This document shows positions 10,779 to 22,010 of a stretch of DNA of 42,657 bases, one piece after another. Under the pieces are notes generated by a model. The model was not told the origin of the DNA and did no database searches. It was given only the letters and a program-made list of their open reading frames with translations. Numbering within the stretch: the first letter of the stretch is position 1; the number at the start of each line of letters is the position of its first letter. The translations under genes were made by a program, and so were the position numbers. Source of the stretch: Oehlia diaphana (taxonomy: Eukaryota > Glomeromycota > Glomeromycetes > Glomerales > Glomeraceae); assembly GCA_003833135.1 (NCBI GenBank), contig QZLH01000068.1:52948-95604 (forward strand), written 5' to 3'.

Positions 10779-11834
10779 ATGGCATTATCAGATATTATTC
10801 AAGACTTTGAAAATTTATTGGAAAATGGTGATCCATACGATGTTATAATTAAAAGTTCTGATGACCCTTTAAAAGAATTTAAAGCTCATTCAACTATTTT
10901 AAGGGCAAGAGCTCCATATTTTTCAACAGCTTTGGATACCATGGATACCAATAAAATACAGGATGGCGTACATTATTTTGAAGAATCAAGTATTCATTCA
11001 ACTGTTTGGCCAGTCATCTTGAGGTAAGAAAAACTTTATTATTTTTGGAAATAATAATAACAATAACAATAATATATATATATTATATATATATATATAG
11101 TAATTTTAATAATTTTATATCTTTACATACCTTTATTTAGATATTTGTACACAGGACAATGTGATTTTAACGAACAACAATTTTCCGAGTTAAAAAATCT
11201 TCTAGAAGCTGCAGATCAACTCGGATTGGAGAAATTAATGGATTCAATAAAATTACCTCCCAAAGAAACAATAAATGGAAATGGCACGGTATATGAACCA
11301 GTTCCCTCGATGGAAAAGAAATCTGATTTATTAGATATAAATGAACTCTCACCAATTTTTTCCAGTTGGATTGATAAACAAGAAAAAATCTCAGATACAT
11401 CCAACTACGAATTTAAACTTATTTATCGAGCAAGTCGTGATGGAGATACGTATGAATCATTTCATGATCATTGTGATGAAAAAGGAGCAAATATTGTAAT
11501 TATAAAGAAAAAGAATTCGGATAGAATTATTGGAGGTTACAATCCATTAGATTGGAATGGTACAGGTTGGAAATCGACCATGGAAAGTTTTATATTCACA
11601 TTATCAAATCGGTCTGATAAGAATACGGCAAAAATTGGACGCGTTATTAAAGAAAAACACGATAAAGCTATTTATTGTTATAATAATGGTGGTCCTTGTT
11701 GGGGTAGTAAGGATGTTCGTTCTGGATTAGATTGGAGCGTTTTTCCTGGTATTATTTATGAAGATATCGGTTTTAGCAATTATTTTGAGGATGAGGATTA
11801 TGAAGTTTTTCAAGTCATACCTGCAAATTATTAA
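10779..11834 (+). CDS. BTB-TLDc protein without BACK domain
   Basis: Two exons, 10779-11023 and 11141-11834, give 312 residues. The donor GTAAGA and acceptor TTTAG splice in phase 2, just before YLYTG. The BTB/POZ fold covers about residues 5-115 (DPYDVIIK, FKAHSTILRARAPYFSTAL, then YLYTG, then LLEAADQLGLEKLMD). A linker follows, and a TLDc domain covers about 150-312 (FKLIYRASRDG, FHDHCDEKG, IIGGYNPLDW, FIFTL, GPCWG, DYEVFQV). BTB domains typically bind Cullin-3, with TLDc as the second module; substrate is unknown. Relative to its neighbour it lacks the BACK region, so it is short for this family. The intron contains an AT microsatellite. AATAAA lies at 11857. It is followed 0.8 kb downstream by a related gene in the same orientation. 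Confidence 0.9.
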
Positions 11835-12584
11835 ATTTTTTTTTTTTTTTTTTCACAATAAAATTTATTCTTTCATTATAATAAACGTATTAACGTTATT
11901 AATCGACAAAATAACTCGATTATGGAAATATTTTGGAATATTTGGGAGTACTTAAGGAGTATTTGGGTAGTTCAATTAATAAATAAGGTTAACAGATTAT
12001 TCATAATAATATTTTTTTCAAAAATTTTATTTTATCGGCCGAGTTCTAAATTGTTTGTCAATTTTGTCTAAAAAAAAAAAATTTCTTAAAAAAAGGAAAA
12101 AAAAAATTTTAAAAATTCAAAAAAAAAAGAGATTATAATAGACTACCAAGCAGGATAAATTCTTTACTGAGTTTCAAAAAAATTTACCTAATTGAAAAAA
12201 TTGCATGTATAATCGTACTATTTTTAGTTTATTTATTTTTTTTTTTTAAATAATGATTAAAATGATTTTGTGTTTCCCTTCTTTTTAGAATCCGGAAATT
12301 ATTAAAAATTTTACCCAAAAAGTTTATTTGAGTACCAAATAAATCTAATGAAATAGAATTTATGGTAAGTCATAAGTTTTTCAATCATCCCAAAATATGT
12401 AAAGGCATTTTCCGTTATGGTATAAAATTAAACTTAGATTGTAAATAACCGTGTGTATTACAATTATACTTTTTACGTTACAATTGTTGCGTTTGTACTC
12501 TTACTATTACCTTCTATGCAAAAAACAATTACCAAATTCAGTCATATTTTAACTTTATATATAAATGAATTTAATTTTACTCGG

Positions 12585-12615
<31 letters not shown>

Positions 12616-12662
12616 ATTTTTTCTCTTCTTTCTTCCCTCAATTAAATTTTTTTTTATACAAA
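11835..12662. other. Spacer between the two BTB-TLDc genes
   Basis: AT-rich, with A and T runs. In-frame codons directly upstream of 12663 are Phe/Tyr-rich low-complexity translation of a T-rich leader and are not taken as coding. Confidence 0.6.
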
Positions 12663-13692
12663 ATGACACTTGAACAATTAAGAGCTCTTTCAAGAGATTT
12701 TCATAAATTATTAAAAGAAGCTTATAATCATGATGTAATTATATGTGCTGGTAAAGAACCAATCATTAAAACTTTTAGAGCACATTCTGGTATATTGAGA
12801 ATTAGGTCACCTTATTTTAATACTGCTTTATCAAGTCAATGGGTAAAGAAAGAAGGAGATGCAATAGTTTTTAATAAACCTAATATATCTGCATTAGTAT
12901 TTGGTGATATTTTGGAGTAGGTTTATAATATGGATTTTTTTTTTATTATTTTATTTATTTTATTATTCTTTTTTTTTTTTTAATAAATTTTTTTTAAATA
13001 TATATATAGGTATATATATACTGGAACAATGGCATTAGCAGAAAAATCAGGGGAAAGATGTTTGGAGATATTAGTAGCAGCTGATGAATTATTAATGAAT
13101 GAATTACATGACCTCATGCAAGATCATTTGCTTAATCATCACAGATTATGGTTACATCAAAGTTTCGCATTTGTTTATAGAACTTCAGTTAAATTAGAAG
13201 CTTCAAAAGAATTACAAGATTTTTGTCAAAATATTCTTAATAATGAACCAGATGTATTATTAATGGCGGATGATTTTATTACTATAGATCAAGATACATT
13301 AGAATTCGTATTAGAACAACGTAATTTTCAAATGAGGGAGATAAAAATATGGAATCATATAATTAAATGGTGTATATCAAAACATCCAAATTTTAGTAAT
13401 GATATAACTAAATGGACAAGTCAAGATTTTAATAAATTTGAAGAAACATTACGACAATGGATACCTTTTATTAGATTTTGTGAAATTAATTCATCAGAAT
13501 TTTATCAAATGGTTAGACCATTTAAAAGTTGTTTACCAGATTCATTATATGAAGATTTAGAATGTTTTTATTATACAGGAGTACAAAAAGAATCATTAAC
13601 ATATTTACCAAATAATGCCATTAGATCATGTCTCGTAATACAAGAACAGATATCAATTATAGCAAATTGGATTGATGGAGGTGGACAAATAC

Positions 13693-13728
<36 letters not shown>

Positions 13729-14465
13729 TTAATAATAATAATAATTTAAAATATCATTTTGGTTTATTACTTAGAGGAAGTATTGATGGATTTTCAGCTG
13801 AAGAATTTCATAAAAAATGTGATAATAAAGGACCAACTTTAGTTATAATGAGAATAAGTGGTACGGATCATATTATTGGAGGGTATAATCCAACTTCATG
13901 GCAATCTCAATCTGGTTGGATTACAACAAGAGATAGTTTTATATTTTCTTTAGGGTATGGATCAAATCCACAATCACAATTATCACGTATTTTACAACCT
14001 GAAAAAGCAATTTGGAATTCAGCTACTTATGGACCATGTTTTGGAGATGGAGATTTATGGTGTGTAGAAAATTTATCTAGAGATGAACAATGTTCTTCTA
14101 ATTCAAAATCTTATAGACAAGGTATTTGTGATACTATTATAAAAAGTTTAGCAGGGGAATTATCATCAAATGATGAAAGAAGATGGAGTTCAACTACATT
14201 CGGTTTAGGAGCATCATTTTCTTCAACAAATTCAAATGATATTTGGGGAAATGAATGGAATCTTACGAATAATGTTACTACATCTTCACCTACTACTATA
14301 ACAAATTTTGATGATAATATTAGATTTAATGTGGATGAATATGAAGTATTTCGTATTAGTAGAACTGATACTTATAAATCTATTAATCAAAGAAAATTTC
14401 GACGTGGTAAAAAAAGATTAACTTTAGTTGAAAAATATCATACCGCAGTATCCGATAGTGATTAG
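12663..14465 (+). CDS. BTB-BACK-TLDc protein
   Basis: Two exons, 12663-12916 and 13010-14465, give 569 residues. The donor GTAGGT and an acceptor after an AT repeat splice in phase 2, removing an apparent TAG and restoring E-YIYTG. The BTB domain spans about residues 5-120 (HDVIICAG, FRAHSGILRIRSPYFNTAL). The BACK domain spans about 125-275 (LQDFCQNILNNEPDVLL, IWNHIIKWC, IPFIRF, LPDSLYEDL). The TLDc domain spans about 295-530 (FGLLLRGSIDGFS, IIGGYNPTSW, FIFSL, YGPCFGDGD, DEYEVFRI). The TLDc carries two low-complexity insertions: polyAsn at about 314-330 and a Ser/Asn-rich stretch before the last strand. A basic C-terminal tail follows. The start is chosen by homology to the upstream gene. It is probably a Cullin-3 adaptor-type protein; its partners are unknown. 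Confidence 0.9.
13693..13744 (+). repeat. (AAT)n coding microsatellite
   Basis: A run of AAT units, broken once by ATT, encodes polyasparagine inside the TLDc domain. It is likely length-variable between strains. Confidence 0.85.
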
Positions 14466-15617
14466 GGAGGGTAATGAATGATTTGTTTTTTTTTTGGTAA
14501 ATAATAATAATGTAATTTCTTAAGTAACAATATGTAAAATAAATAAATACATGGGTATTTTTTTTTTTGAATTATGTAATATGATTATTATCGACGTATT
14601 TGATTAACGCGATTTTTACGTAAATATTTTTTACACATAAAAAGTTTCAAAAAGTTTTTACCGAGTTTCAGATATACGAGAGTGATTATATAATATATAC
14701 TCGAAACTCAGTTTAAAAATTTTAATTTTGTTAATCTAATTAACCATTATTTGACCATCCGTTAATGCATTTTAAGAAGATCCGGAATACCTTTGAATCA
14801 ATCCTAAACGTGTTTCCAAATTTTGTTTGATGAAAAAAAATGTAGATCTAATCCCAATTAAATCAACTCTATTATTAGTAAAATTAGTAGAAATTAAAAT
14901 TTGATTGTACTTTTTTGTAATAAGTATCACGTAAAAAGGTAATCATTTTACCAATGGGGCTAATATAGTTTGTAATAGATGATCATGTAAAAATTAATCA
15001 TTTTACCAATGAGGCTAGTATATGGTGTTACAAAAATGCCAAGCCACATTGTTGGCCCAATTGGAAAGAAATAATACGTAAAAGTGTAATTAATTATTCA
15101 CTTAACTACAATTAGTTTTTCCGAACGAAAAACAAAGTAATTATAACAAATTAATAACTCGAATAAAAATTGAAAGAATTTGCAGAGCGGAGCGAAACCC
15201 AATTTTATCGAAAAACGAACAAAATTACTTTTAAAATAAAATATTAGATGTTTAGATGATCGTGTAACAACGTAAATCCCGTCAACAATGGTCAAATAGA
15301 AATAAATTATATCAAATTTTTTATTTATCATTTATTTGAACAGAAAATTATAATTAAAAAGTTAGATTTATATAGTGGGACTTAATATAATTTTTTTTAC
15401 ACTTTCTAAAAAAAGATCCTTTATTAAAAACTAAATTTCTAAGGGACGGTGAAAAAAAAAAATAAATTACAAATAATATAAAATTACACCTTTTATATTA
15501 AAAAATTTCAGAAAAAAAAGAACCACATAATATTTTATTAAATTAATTTATATGTGTAATTATTAATTATGTCGTTATTATAACAAGGGATGGCGTTTAT
15601 CTTCCTGTAAGAAATTC
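14466..15617. other. Intergenic spacer with a 56-bp tandem duplication
   Basis: No gene is supported. Two diverged direct copies, about 14926-14967 and 14982-15022, share ATCATTTTACCAATG and GGCTA. An imperfect inverted repeat around 14660-14712 (GAGTTTC versus GAAACTC) may be a small hairpin element. Confidence 0.5.
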
Positions 15618-15978
15618 TTAAAGTCCTTTGCCATCTCCTTCGGCAGAGTTGCCCTCTTCGATAACTTCTTCAGGGATGTCCTCTGCATCATCATCACTGT
15701 AAAGTGTAATTTCACCACCACCATCAGAACTGACGGGGACAGAATCGGCTTGTAAAAGAGTTTGATTACCATTTGCTTCATCTGCATCAACTAAAATAAT
15801 AAAAAAAGATAAAATAAAATAAATCAGAATGTACTTTTTGATAAATCAATTGCTCTCATTTAGTTAATTAATATAAAAAATTACCTGGAGCAGCTACAGG
15901 AGCAGAGGTAACTGAAAGAACAACAGCGATTATAACAACGAAAAAGGTGATAAATGAGATAACTTTTGAGCTCAACAT
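15618..15978 (-). CDS. Small secreted acidic protein, 88 residues
   Basis: Exon 1 is 15978-15885 and exon 2 is 15790-15618 (minus strand), joined through a GTAATT donor and a TTTTAG acceptor in phase 1. Residues 1-25 form a classic signal peptide with a long hydrophobic core (FITFFVVIIAVVLSV), probably cut after TSA. The mature part (about 63 residues) is acidic and cysteine-free, with words ADEANGNQTLLQADS, EITLYSDDDAEDIPEEVIEE and a Gly-rich end. No known domain is seen. No dibasic site is present, unlike the secreted neighbour at 20.9 kb. A TATAAATA box lies 150 bp before the ATG. Small size plus signal peptide makes it a candidate effector or cell-surface peptide, but that is inference. 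The ATG follows the leader word CATCAAACAAA. Confidence 0.78.
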
Positions 15979-16128
15979 TTTGTTTGATGTGAAAAAATGA
16001 AAGTTTAAAGGTAAAGGATGGCGATTTGTTTGTTTAAGCCGGTTAAACAATTTGTAAATTAATTGAGATAAGTTATCTTTTTTGAGAACTTTTTTTTTGA
16101 AGAAAATGAAAAGGTGGCAAACTTGGAG

Positions 16129-16136
16129 TATTTATA
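16129..16136 (-). promoter_or_regulatory. TATA box of the 88-residue secreted protein gene
   Basis: Minus-strand TATAAATA followed by CTCC, with exactly 150 bp between the box and the ATG at 15978. The same arrangement occurs upstream of the gene at 20887-21852. Confidence 0.6.
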
Positions 16137-17612
16137 TAATTTTTTTCATTAATCTCTATAAGATTACTATATATACTGTATAAGCCTTTTCATATTGTGT
16201 AATGAGCGAATGGCGAAACTTGAGCCGATCATATCACGTGAATTGATAATTACTTGGGATAATTATTTGGGATAATATAAACAAATCTCACAAGTGTAAC
16301 ATTTAAATTCCCTGTTTGATATAAAAAGTTAATTATGATATTTATTTATAGGGGAAAAGGTTTTATAATTATTATAAATTATATTGGCCTATTTGTTTTT
16401 TTTTAACCGTCAAATTGCAGATATCTTAGAAAATTCCTTATTTAAAATAATAAAGATTTAATTTTTCATTGGTACAAAAATAATTAAAAGGGTTGTTTTG
16501 TGTTCCTTAATCAGTTTCAAGATAAATGATAAAATGTTACACGTTATTCATAAATAGTATAAATAAATTTATAATATAGCGGGGTGATGACGGAGTTATT
16601 TAATTAATTTTTAATAAGTACAAAGAAATGTTAATATTTTTTTTTCTTTGAAAAATTTTTTTTTATTTTTTTATTTTATTTTAATGCAATTAAATTTGAC
16701 ATAAGGAGCAAGATAATGTTACACCCCCAATATTTTTGAAGGAATTCTCCCCTCAAAAAAAAATAAAGAATTGTCAATTGACCTATTAAAATTTTGTTTT
16801 TTTTATATAATATCTTTTTATAAAGGGTTTTTTTTTCCGAGCTTAGTTGAAACGATTCTGCGGTTTAATTTTGTTGGTGTGACTTTTAAGAAATCGATAT
16901 TATTTTTTTTTGATATGTAAGCGTGTATCCGGAAAACACATATAATGTGAGTAACACTAATATTGTTTGTATTTCAATCTTGTAAAAATCTACATGAAGT
17001 CATAAAAGGGTCTTTTTTCAGAATTATAATATGAAATTAATTTCCATGGAATTTTTTTTTCTTTTTTTTTTTTGGTGAAAAATGGGATTATTAACTAATT
17101 GGGAAAACAACTTGAATTATTTTTAAAAAAAGAACGGAATTATTATTATTATTATTGTTATTGTAGATCTAAAAAAAGAATAATTACTATATATATAAAA
17201 TATCGGAAATCGGAATAGATCGAAAGTTTGTATTCTGTATTCTGTACTTAATTCGGAAAAAATACTGTTCGCGTGTTTCTCATTGTATATAAATGATCGA
17301 GTCACGTTCTTTTACACATTTATTATTATTATTTTTTTTTTTTTAAAAAAAAAAAGATATTACATACATTATTTGTTTACTTCATTATATGGAATAATGG
17401 AATTTAAATTTCGTATCACAATGATCTTAATAAATTTTAATTAATTAATTTGAGGAGTCAGAAACAAAAAGCTTGGAATTTTTAAATCCAATCAATCAAC
17501 GTTATTCTTTCCTTCATTTATTTTAATTGATTTTTTAAATCATTGAAATTTTTTAAAAAAAATGTACGCAAAAAAAAGCAAAAAAAAAAAAAAAAAAAAA
17601 AAATTTAAAAAA

Positions 17613-17666
<54 letters not shown>

Positions 17667-19897
17667 TAAATATCGAATAGAAAAAGAGTTTATAAAAAGT
17701 ATAGTTTATATTTTACATGATTAGATGAAATAAGCGAATTACATAATATGATGGACAATTAATTTAATTAAATCAGAGTATATCAGGGATACCCTTGAAA
17801 CCTGTACCAACTTTAGGGGTTTGAACTTGTACGAAAAAGGGTCATTCCGGTAGGAATAGTAATTATGTACATTATAGTATTAGCGTTTTAAAAATATTAA
17901 ATGTGGTTAAACATTTGGATTTTTTTTTGATTGTCACGATCCCTTGGCATTTTCGTTATATTCATACATACATGTACAGTACATGCAAATAATTTATTAG
18001 AACCAATACTATAAATTTCGACATGAAAAACTGGAAACACATTGAGTTTTTGACGCCATCTCCGCCCAATGTCTTGAATATTTCTCAGTAAAGTTATTTA
18101 TAGTTAATTGTTTGATCAATTTAGATTTTTACCATTTTAAAAAATTTTATAATAAATATAGTTTCAATTATAATCCATCTTCGAGATTTATAAATTCCAT
18201 ATTTTGTCTGAATATCATTGTTTCACTTGTGCTCAATATGTGTGATTATGTGTAATTATTAAATATTCATACACGTAAATTATATATCAACCGTGTGTCT
18301 TTGTTGGTCTGTTACGCGGTTTCAGGAAAAAAAAATCCCTTAAAAAATCATATTTTAATATTAATTAGGGTTTAAATGATTTGCATATTCGTACTTATTA
18401 ATTCATCTTTTACTTTTACTTTGTCATGAGAAGTTTTTGCCATTTTACGTACATTGGAATAACACTTTGTAATTGTAGAACACAAATATAATATTAGAGT
18501 ATCCATTCAGAAATTTTCCAATTAGAAATTAGATAAACGGATAAAAGTATTGAATAATGAATATGGGAAAGATCATTGTTCAAAAAATTGTCATTTTCTT
18601 CAGTCGAACTTATGTCAGCCATATTATACGAACACCATCATAACATAATTATATCTTATTAATTAACGATTTCATCTTTTTTAATAGTACATTTTCTAAG
18701 TGTTGAAAGTAAATTTAATAAATTATTGAATTTCTTGTATATAAATTCCATCCTTTTAAATCAATCGATTAGGAATATGCGGGATTTTACCGACTGATAT
18801 TATTGAAATTAGCATTAATTCCTATTGGTCACCCGTCACCGCAGTATTCCTTGTGATCGAACTATAAGTCTATAACTCAGTTATTGGATGGGGAGATATC
18901 GGTCTTCGACTGATAGATATCTCTATTCCCCATTAAATAACTATTTATTACAAATCGATAATAAGCACATTGGATCGAATAATCGAATTACGCTTTAACC
19001 AATATTACGCCATCCGTGTGGAACCGCCGAACTTTATTCTTGTACGGCTCTAACATCTCTGAAGTGGTCTTGTGCCAGTAAGAATGGGGAGATCCTTGGA
19101 TATTCTCCCTTGAAGGGGTTATCCTCTCTTTAACCTTTCAAACCCTTCAGGCTCAAGTAATTTAATTATTTTTGCTTTACGAAACATTATATGTAGGAAA
19201 TATGATATTAAATCATACAATCCCCGGCGAAAAGAATGGCGATAAGAATACTGCTTTAACTTCATTACTATTATTCTGTTTAGATCATTACTTATCAAAT
19301 TGAGCAGTGAAAACATTAAAAAAAAAAAGTAATCTCAAATATTGACATTATTTTTAATTTTTGTAGTATTTTTCTCAGGGCCAAGGCAATCACTTATGTG
19401 ACCTTAGAGCTGGACATTATTTTTAATTTATTACCCAAAATAGCTTCTATTATAATAAAAAAAAAAGTAATTTTCAAATATTGAATTTATTACCCAAAAT
19501 AATTTCCATTACAATTAAATCTATTTATAATGCTGATAACGTAACTTTTTCTTCAAATTTTAAGGAAATTTCTAATTGAACTGGAATTTTTTTTTGCATT
19601 CCTGTAAGCAATATATCCCTTCCTTACTACATATACTAAAAATGTCAAAATTTTAAATATTTTTATTCTAAATGCCACAATAAAGTTAAATTATAAAAAA
19701 AAATACCACCAAAATCAAAATGATGATTATTTCACATATTTTTTAAAAATTTTTTGTCAAATATTCCGATTTTCTGGCGAAAACTTTGAAATATTTGTAT
19801 TTTTGATTAATCAAATAATTTTTTAGATTATTGGTGAGCTTTTTTTTTTATTATGTTGAAGCTATAAAATAACAAATTCCATAATTTTGAAGTGGTA
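16137..19897. other. Long intergenic region
   Basis: I found no supportable gene in about 3.7 kb. It holds a long A homopolymer block (about 17575-17663). It also has a GC-richer patch at 18840-19170 containing an imperfect hairpin near 18889-18932 (TGGGGA...GATATC against GATATC...TCCCCA). A 65-residue reverse frame at 19119-19316 overlaps this patch and lacks protein features. The patch could be a repeat or an unrecognised RNA gene. Confidence 0.45.
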
Positions 19898-20025
19898 CCG
19901 TTGGCCACTGCATATAGTACCCAGGGTCTTATTCAAGAACTAGGTAGCATGGGTGGTGAATAATACCCGAGTCTTAATCATGGGGGTACTATTTTCGGGA
20001 GGATACTATATGCAGTGGCCAACGG
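19898..20025. mobile_element. 128-bp MITE with TA target-site duplication
   Basis: Terminal inverted repeats of about 25 bp start CCGTTGGCCACTGCATATAG on the left. The right end at 20003-20025 is the reverse complement with one difference. Both ends are flanked by TA, the target duplication of Tc1/mariner-type transposition. The interior is non-coding and partly self-complementary. Confidence 0.8.
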
Positions 20026-20027
20026 TA

Positions 20028-20886
20028 TGTAAAAATTATATATGTATGTCTTTCAATAATGAGTTTTTCTTGTTCTTTTTTTTTTAAAAGCCCATATCTC
20101 AAATCCTAATGAGAACATTGGATTGTTTTGATGCAGTATATTAAGAAAATGGTAATGCAAAATAATTTTATAAGCCATTTCTTAATTCTTTGAGAATAAG
20201 AATCTTTTTAGAATTTTTTATTAATATATAATATCCACAAACTAAAATAATAATAATATTTTCTTTAATTTAAGAAAATAACAGTTATTAATTGCGAGGT
20301 TAATAGGTTAATAAATGATAATAGAATGCAAAATCAAATTGAATCACGTGTTGATTCAGAGGTCAAGCTATTAAATAATAAATTACTTTTCCGAAAATAA
20401 AAAAAAATTTCATAACTTCATTATAAATTTTATGTGTGACCGCCATTATTTTCACCGGTCAAGATTATAAATGAAAAAATGTATTAAGTCACATTTTATT
20501 TTGTAATATAACAAAATCATTATAAATTTATATCAATATGTTATTATTTAAGAACACGATTTATTTTTTTAAAAAAGGTTAATTTAAAAAAAAAACACAT
20601 AAATCACATACATGATATATATAAATTCTATGTATATAAAATATTAAAGAAAAAGTACATTTAAATACATTTAAGAAAAATTAATAAAAATTCTATCGTT
20701 GATTTTATTTGTAATATTTATATTATTATGGTAATTTAAGTTAGTATATATATATTAGGGTAAAGAGTTTCCGTAGGAATAATAATAATTAATAAAAATG
20801 AATTTATTACTTTCAGTTAATTAACTTCAATTTGAACATTATCCAGGTCTGTATTTTTCGATATTAGTCCCAGGATTTTTTACATT
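20028..20886. other. 3' flank of the peptide-precursor gene
   Basis: AT-rich, with no gene seen. It includes a palindromic CACGTG word near 20345 and a short CACCGG word near 20452, without other context. Confidence 0.5.
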
Positions 20887-21852
20887 TTAATTGCTTTTAA
20901 CGTTAGCGTCCAATACTTTAGTATCTGCATCAACTTTAACTTGTCGTTTAGTTTTAGGAGGAATTTGAGGAAGTTGAGGTTTAGAAGGAAGTTGAGGAGG
21001 AATTTGAGGAGTACCAGAAGTAGTTGGTTCACCAATATCTACATCAACGTTAACTCGTTTGGTGGGTTTTGCACCATCAACTTTAGCTTTCAATACGTTA
21101 GTATTTGCATCAACACTAACAGCTCGTTTAGTATTAGGATTGGATTTTGAACTGCCAATTTTACCATTCAATACGCCAGTATTTGCATCAACATCAACAT
21201 CTCGTTTAGAATCTGGCTTAGGTGGTTCACCCTCAACATTAGCTTTCAATAACTTAGAATCTGCTGCAACGCTAACACTTCGTTTAGAAACAGGCTTAGG
21301 TGATTCACCCTCAACATTAGCTTTCAATAACTTAGAATCTGCTGCAACGCTAACACTTCGTTTAGAAACAGGCTTAGGTGATTCACCCTCAACATTAGCT
21401 TTCAATAACTTAGAATCTGCTTCAACGCTAACGCTTCGTTTAGAAACAGGCTTAGGTGATTCACCCTCAACATTAGCTTTCAATAACTTAGAATCTGCTG
21501 CAATGTTAACACTTCGTTTAGAATCAGGCTTAGTTGGTTCCCCATCAACTTTAGCTTTCAATACGCTAGAATCTGCATTAACGGCAACACCTCGTTTAGC
21601 GCCTACTTGAACGTTAGGATCCACGTTCTCTTCATTAGAACCAACTTTAGTACCTAAATTAACGCCAGGATCTACGCCAGCGCCTACTTTTCGTTTAGTA
21701 CCGACCTCAGCATTTACAATAGGAACTCCGTGAACATTCAAGTCAGCGTTTGGGGGAGTTACATCTCTTCTGCCGATGGGAGTTGACAAAACTGATGGAG
21801 TTGTCAAATAAAGAATTGCCAAAGTAACAGAGATTAAAGTGGTTCCTTTCAT
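20887..21852 (-). CDS. Secreted KR-repeat peptide precursor (kexin-processed type)
   Basis: A single exon of 321 residues. Residues 1-23 are a signal peptide (hydrophobic LISVTLAILYL, cut near VLS-TP). The rest is divided by one RR (28-29) and ten KR pairs ending at 54, 87, 113, 139, 165, 191, 217, 243, 266 and 303. From 87 to 243 the spacing is exactly 26 residues, giving six 24-residue segments such as SVSVAADSKLLKANVEGE followed by SPKPVS, four of them nearly identical. The last segments are more diverged; 267-301 is Pro-rich, and the C-terminus (QVKVDADTKVLDANVKSN) returns to the motif. There are no cysteines. KR sites are the recognition sites of Golgi Kex2, so the likely products are multiple secreted peptides, as in fungal pheromone precursors, Ustilago Rep1 or the AM-fungal SIS1 type. 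Which of these it resembles in function is unknown. Confidence 0.88.
   Translation of the reverse strand: MKGTTLISVTLAILYLTTPSVLSTPIGRRDVTPPNADLNVHGVPIVNAEVGTKRKVGAGVDPGVNLGTKVGSNEENVDPNVQVGAKRGVAVNADSSVLKAKVDGEPTKPDSKRSVNIAADSKLLKANVEGESPKPVSKRSVSVEADSKLLKANVEGESPKPVSKRSVSVAADSKLLKANVEGESPKPVSKRSVSVAADSKLLKANVEGEPPKPDSKRDVDVDANTGVLNGKIGSSKSNPNTKRAVSVDANTNVLKAKVDGAKPTKRVNVDVDIGEPTTSGTPQIPPQLPSKPQLPQIPPKTKRQVKVDADTKVLDANVKSN
21220..21530 (-). repeat. 78-bp coding tandem repeat
   Basis: Four nearly identical 78-bp units, each encoding one 26-residue peptide plus KR, flanked by more diverged units. The high DNA identity, silent sites included, points to recent duplication or concerted evolution. 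Confidence 0.9.
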
Positions 21853-22002
21853 TTTGTTGATGAAATAAGAGATATTAAGGAAATTGTTTAAGGAGAATGA
21901 TAAAAATTGAATAAAGTATTTATTGTTCTTTCTTTTTGTTATTATTCTGAAAGAATGAATGTTTATTCTGAGGAAAAACTGGAAAAGCGCAAAAAAGGAG
22001 TA

Positions 22003-22010
22003 TATTTATA
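22003..22010 (-). promoter_or_regulatory. TATA box of the KR-repeat precursor gene
   Basis: Minus-strand TATAAATA followed by TACTCC, with exactly 150 bp between box and ATG. Box, CTCC word and distance match the 88-residue secreted protein gene. Confidence 0.6.

Noticed and set aside
12453..12662. 70-codon in-frame N-terminal extension of the BTB-BACK-TLDc gene
   Set aside because: It is Phe/Tyr-rich translation of a T-rich leader, and the BTB fold starts right after the ATG at 12663, as in the upstream paralogue.
19119..19316. 65-residue reverse frame
   Set aside because: No domain, no splice partner, and it overlaps a structured non-coding patch.
16137..19897. tRNA or 5S-like genes in the long spacer
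   Set aside because: I looked for B-box words (GGTTCGAATCC type) on both strands and found none with an acceptable cloverleaf.
21059..21610. 183-residue forward frame opposite the peptide precursor
   Set aside because: It is the antisense shadow of the 78-bp coding repeats; the reverse frame has a signal peptide and KR sites.
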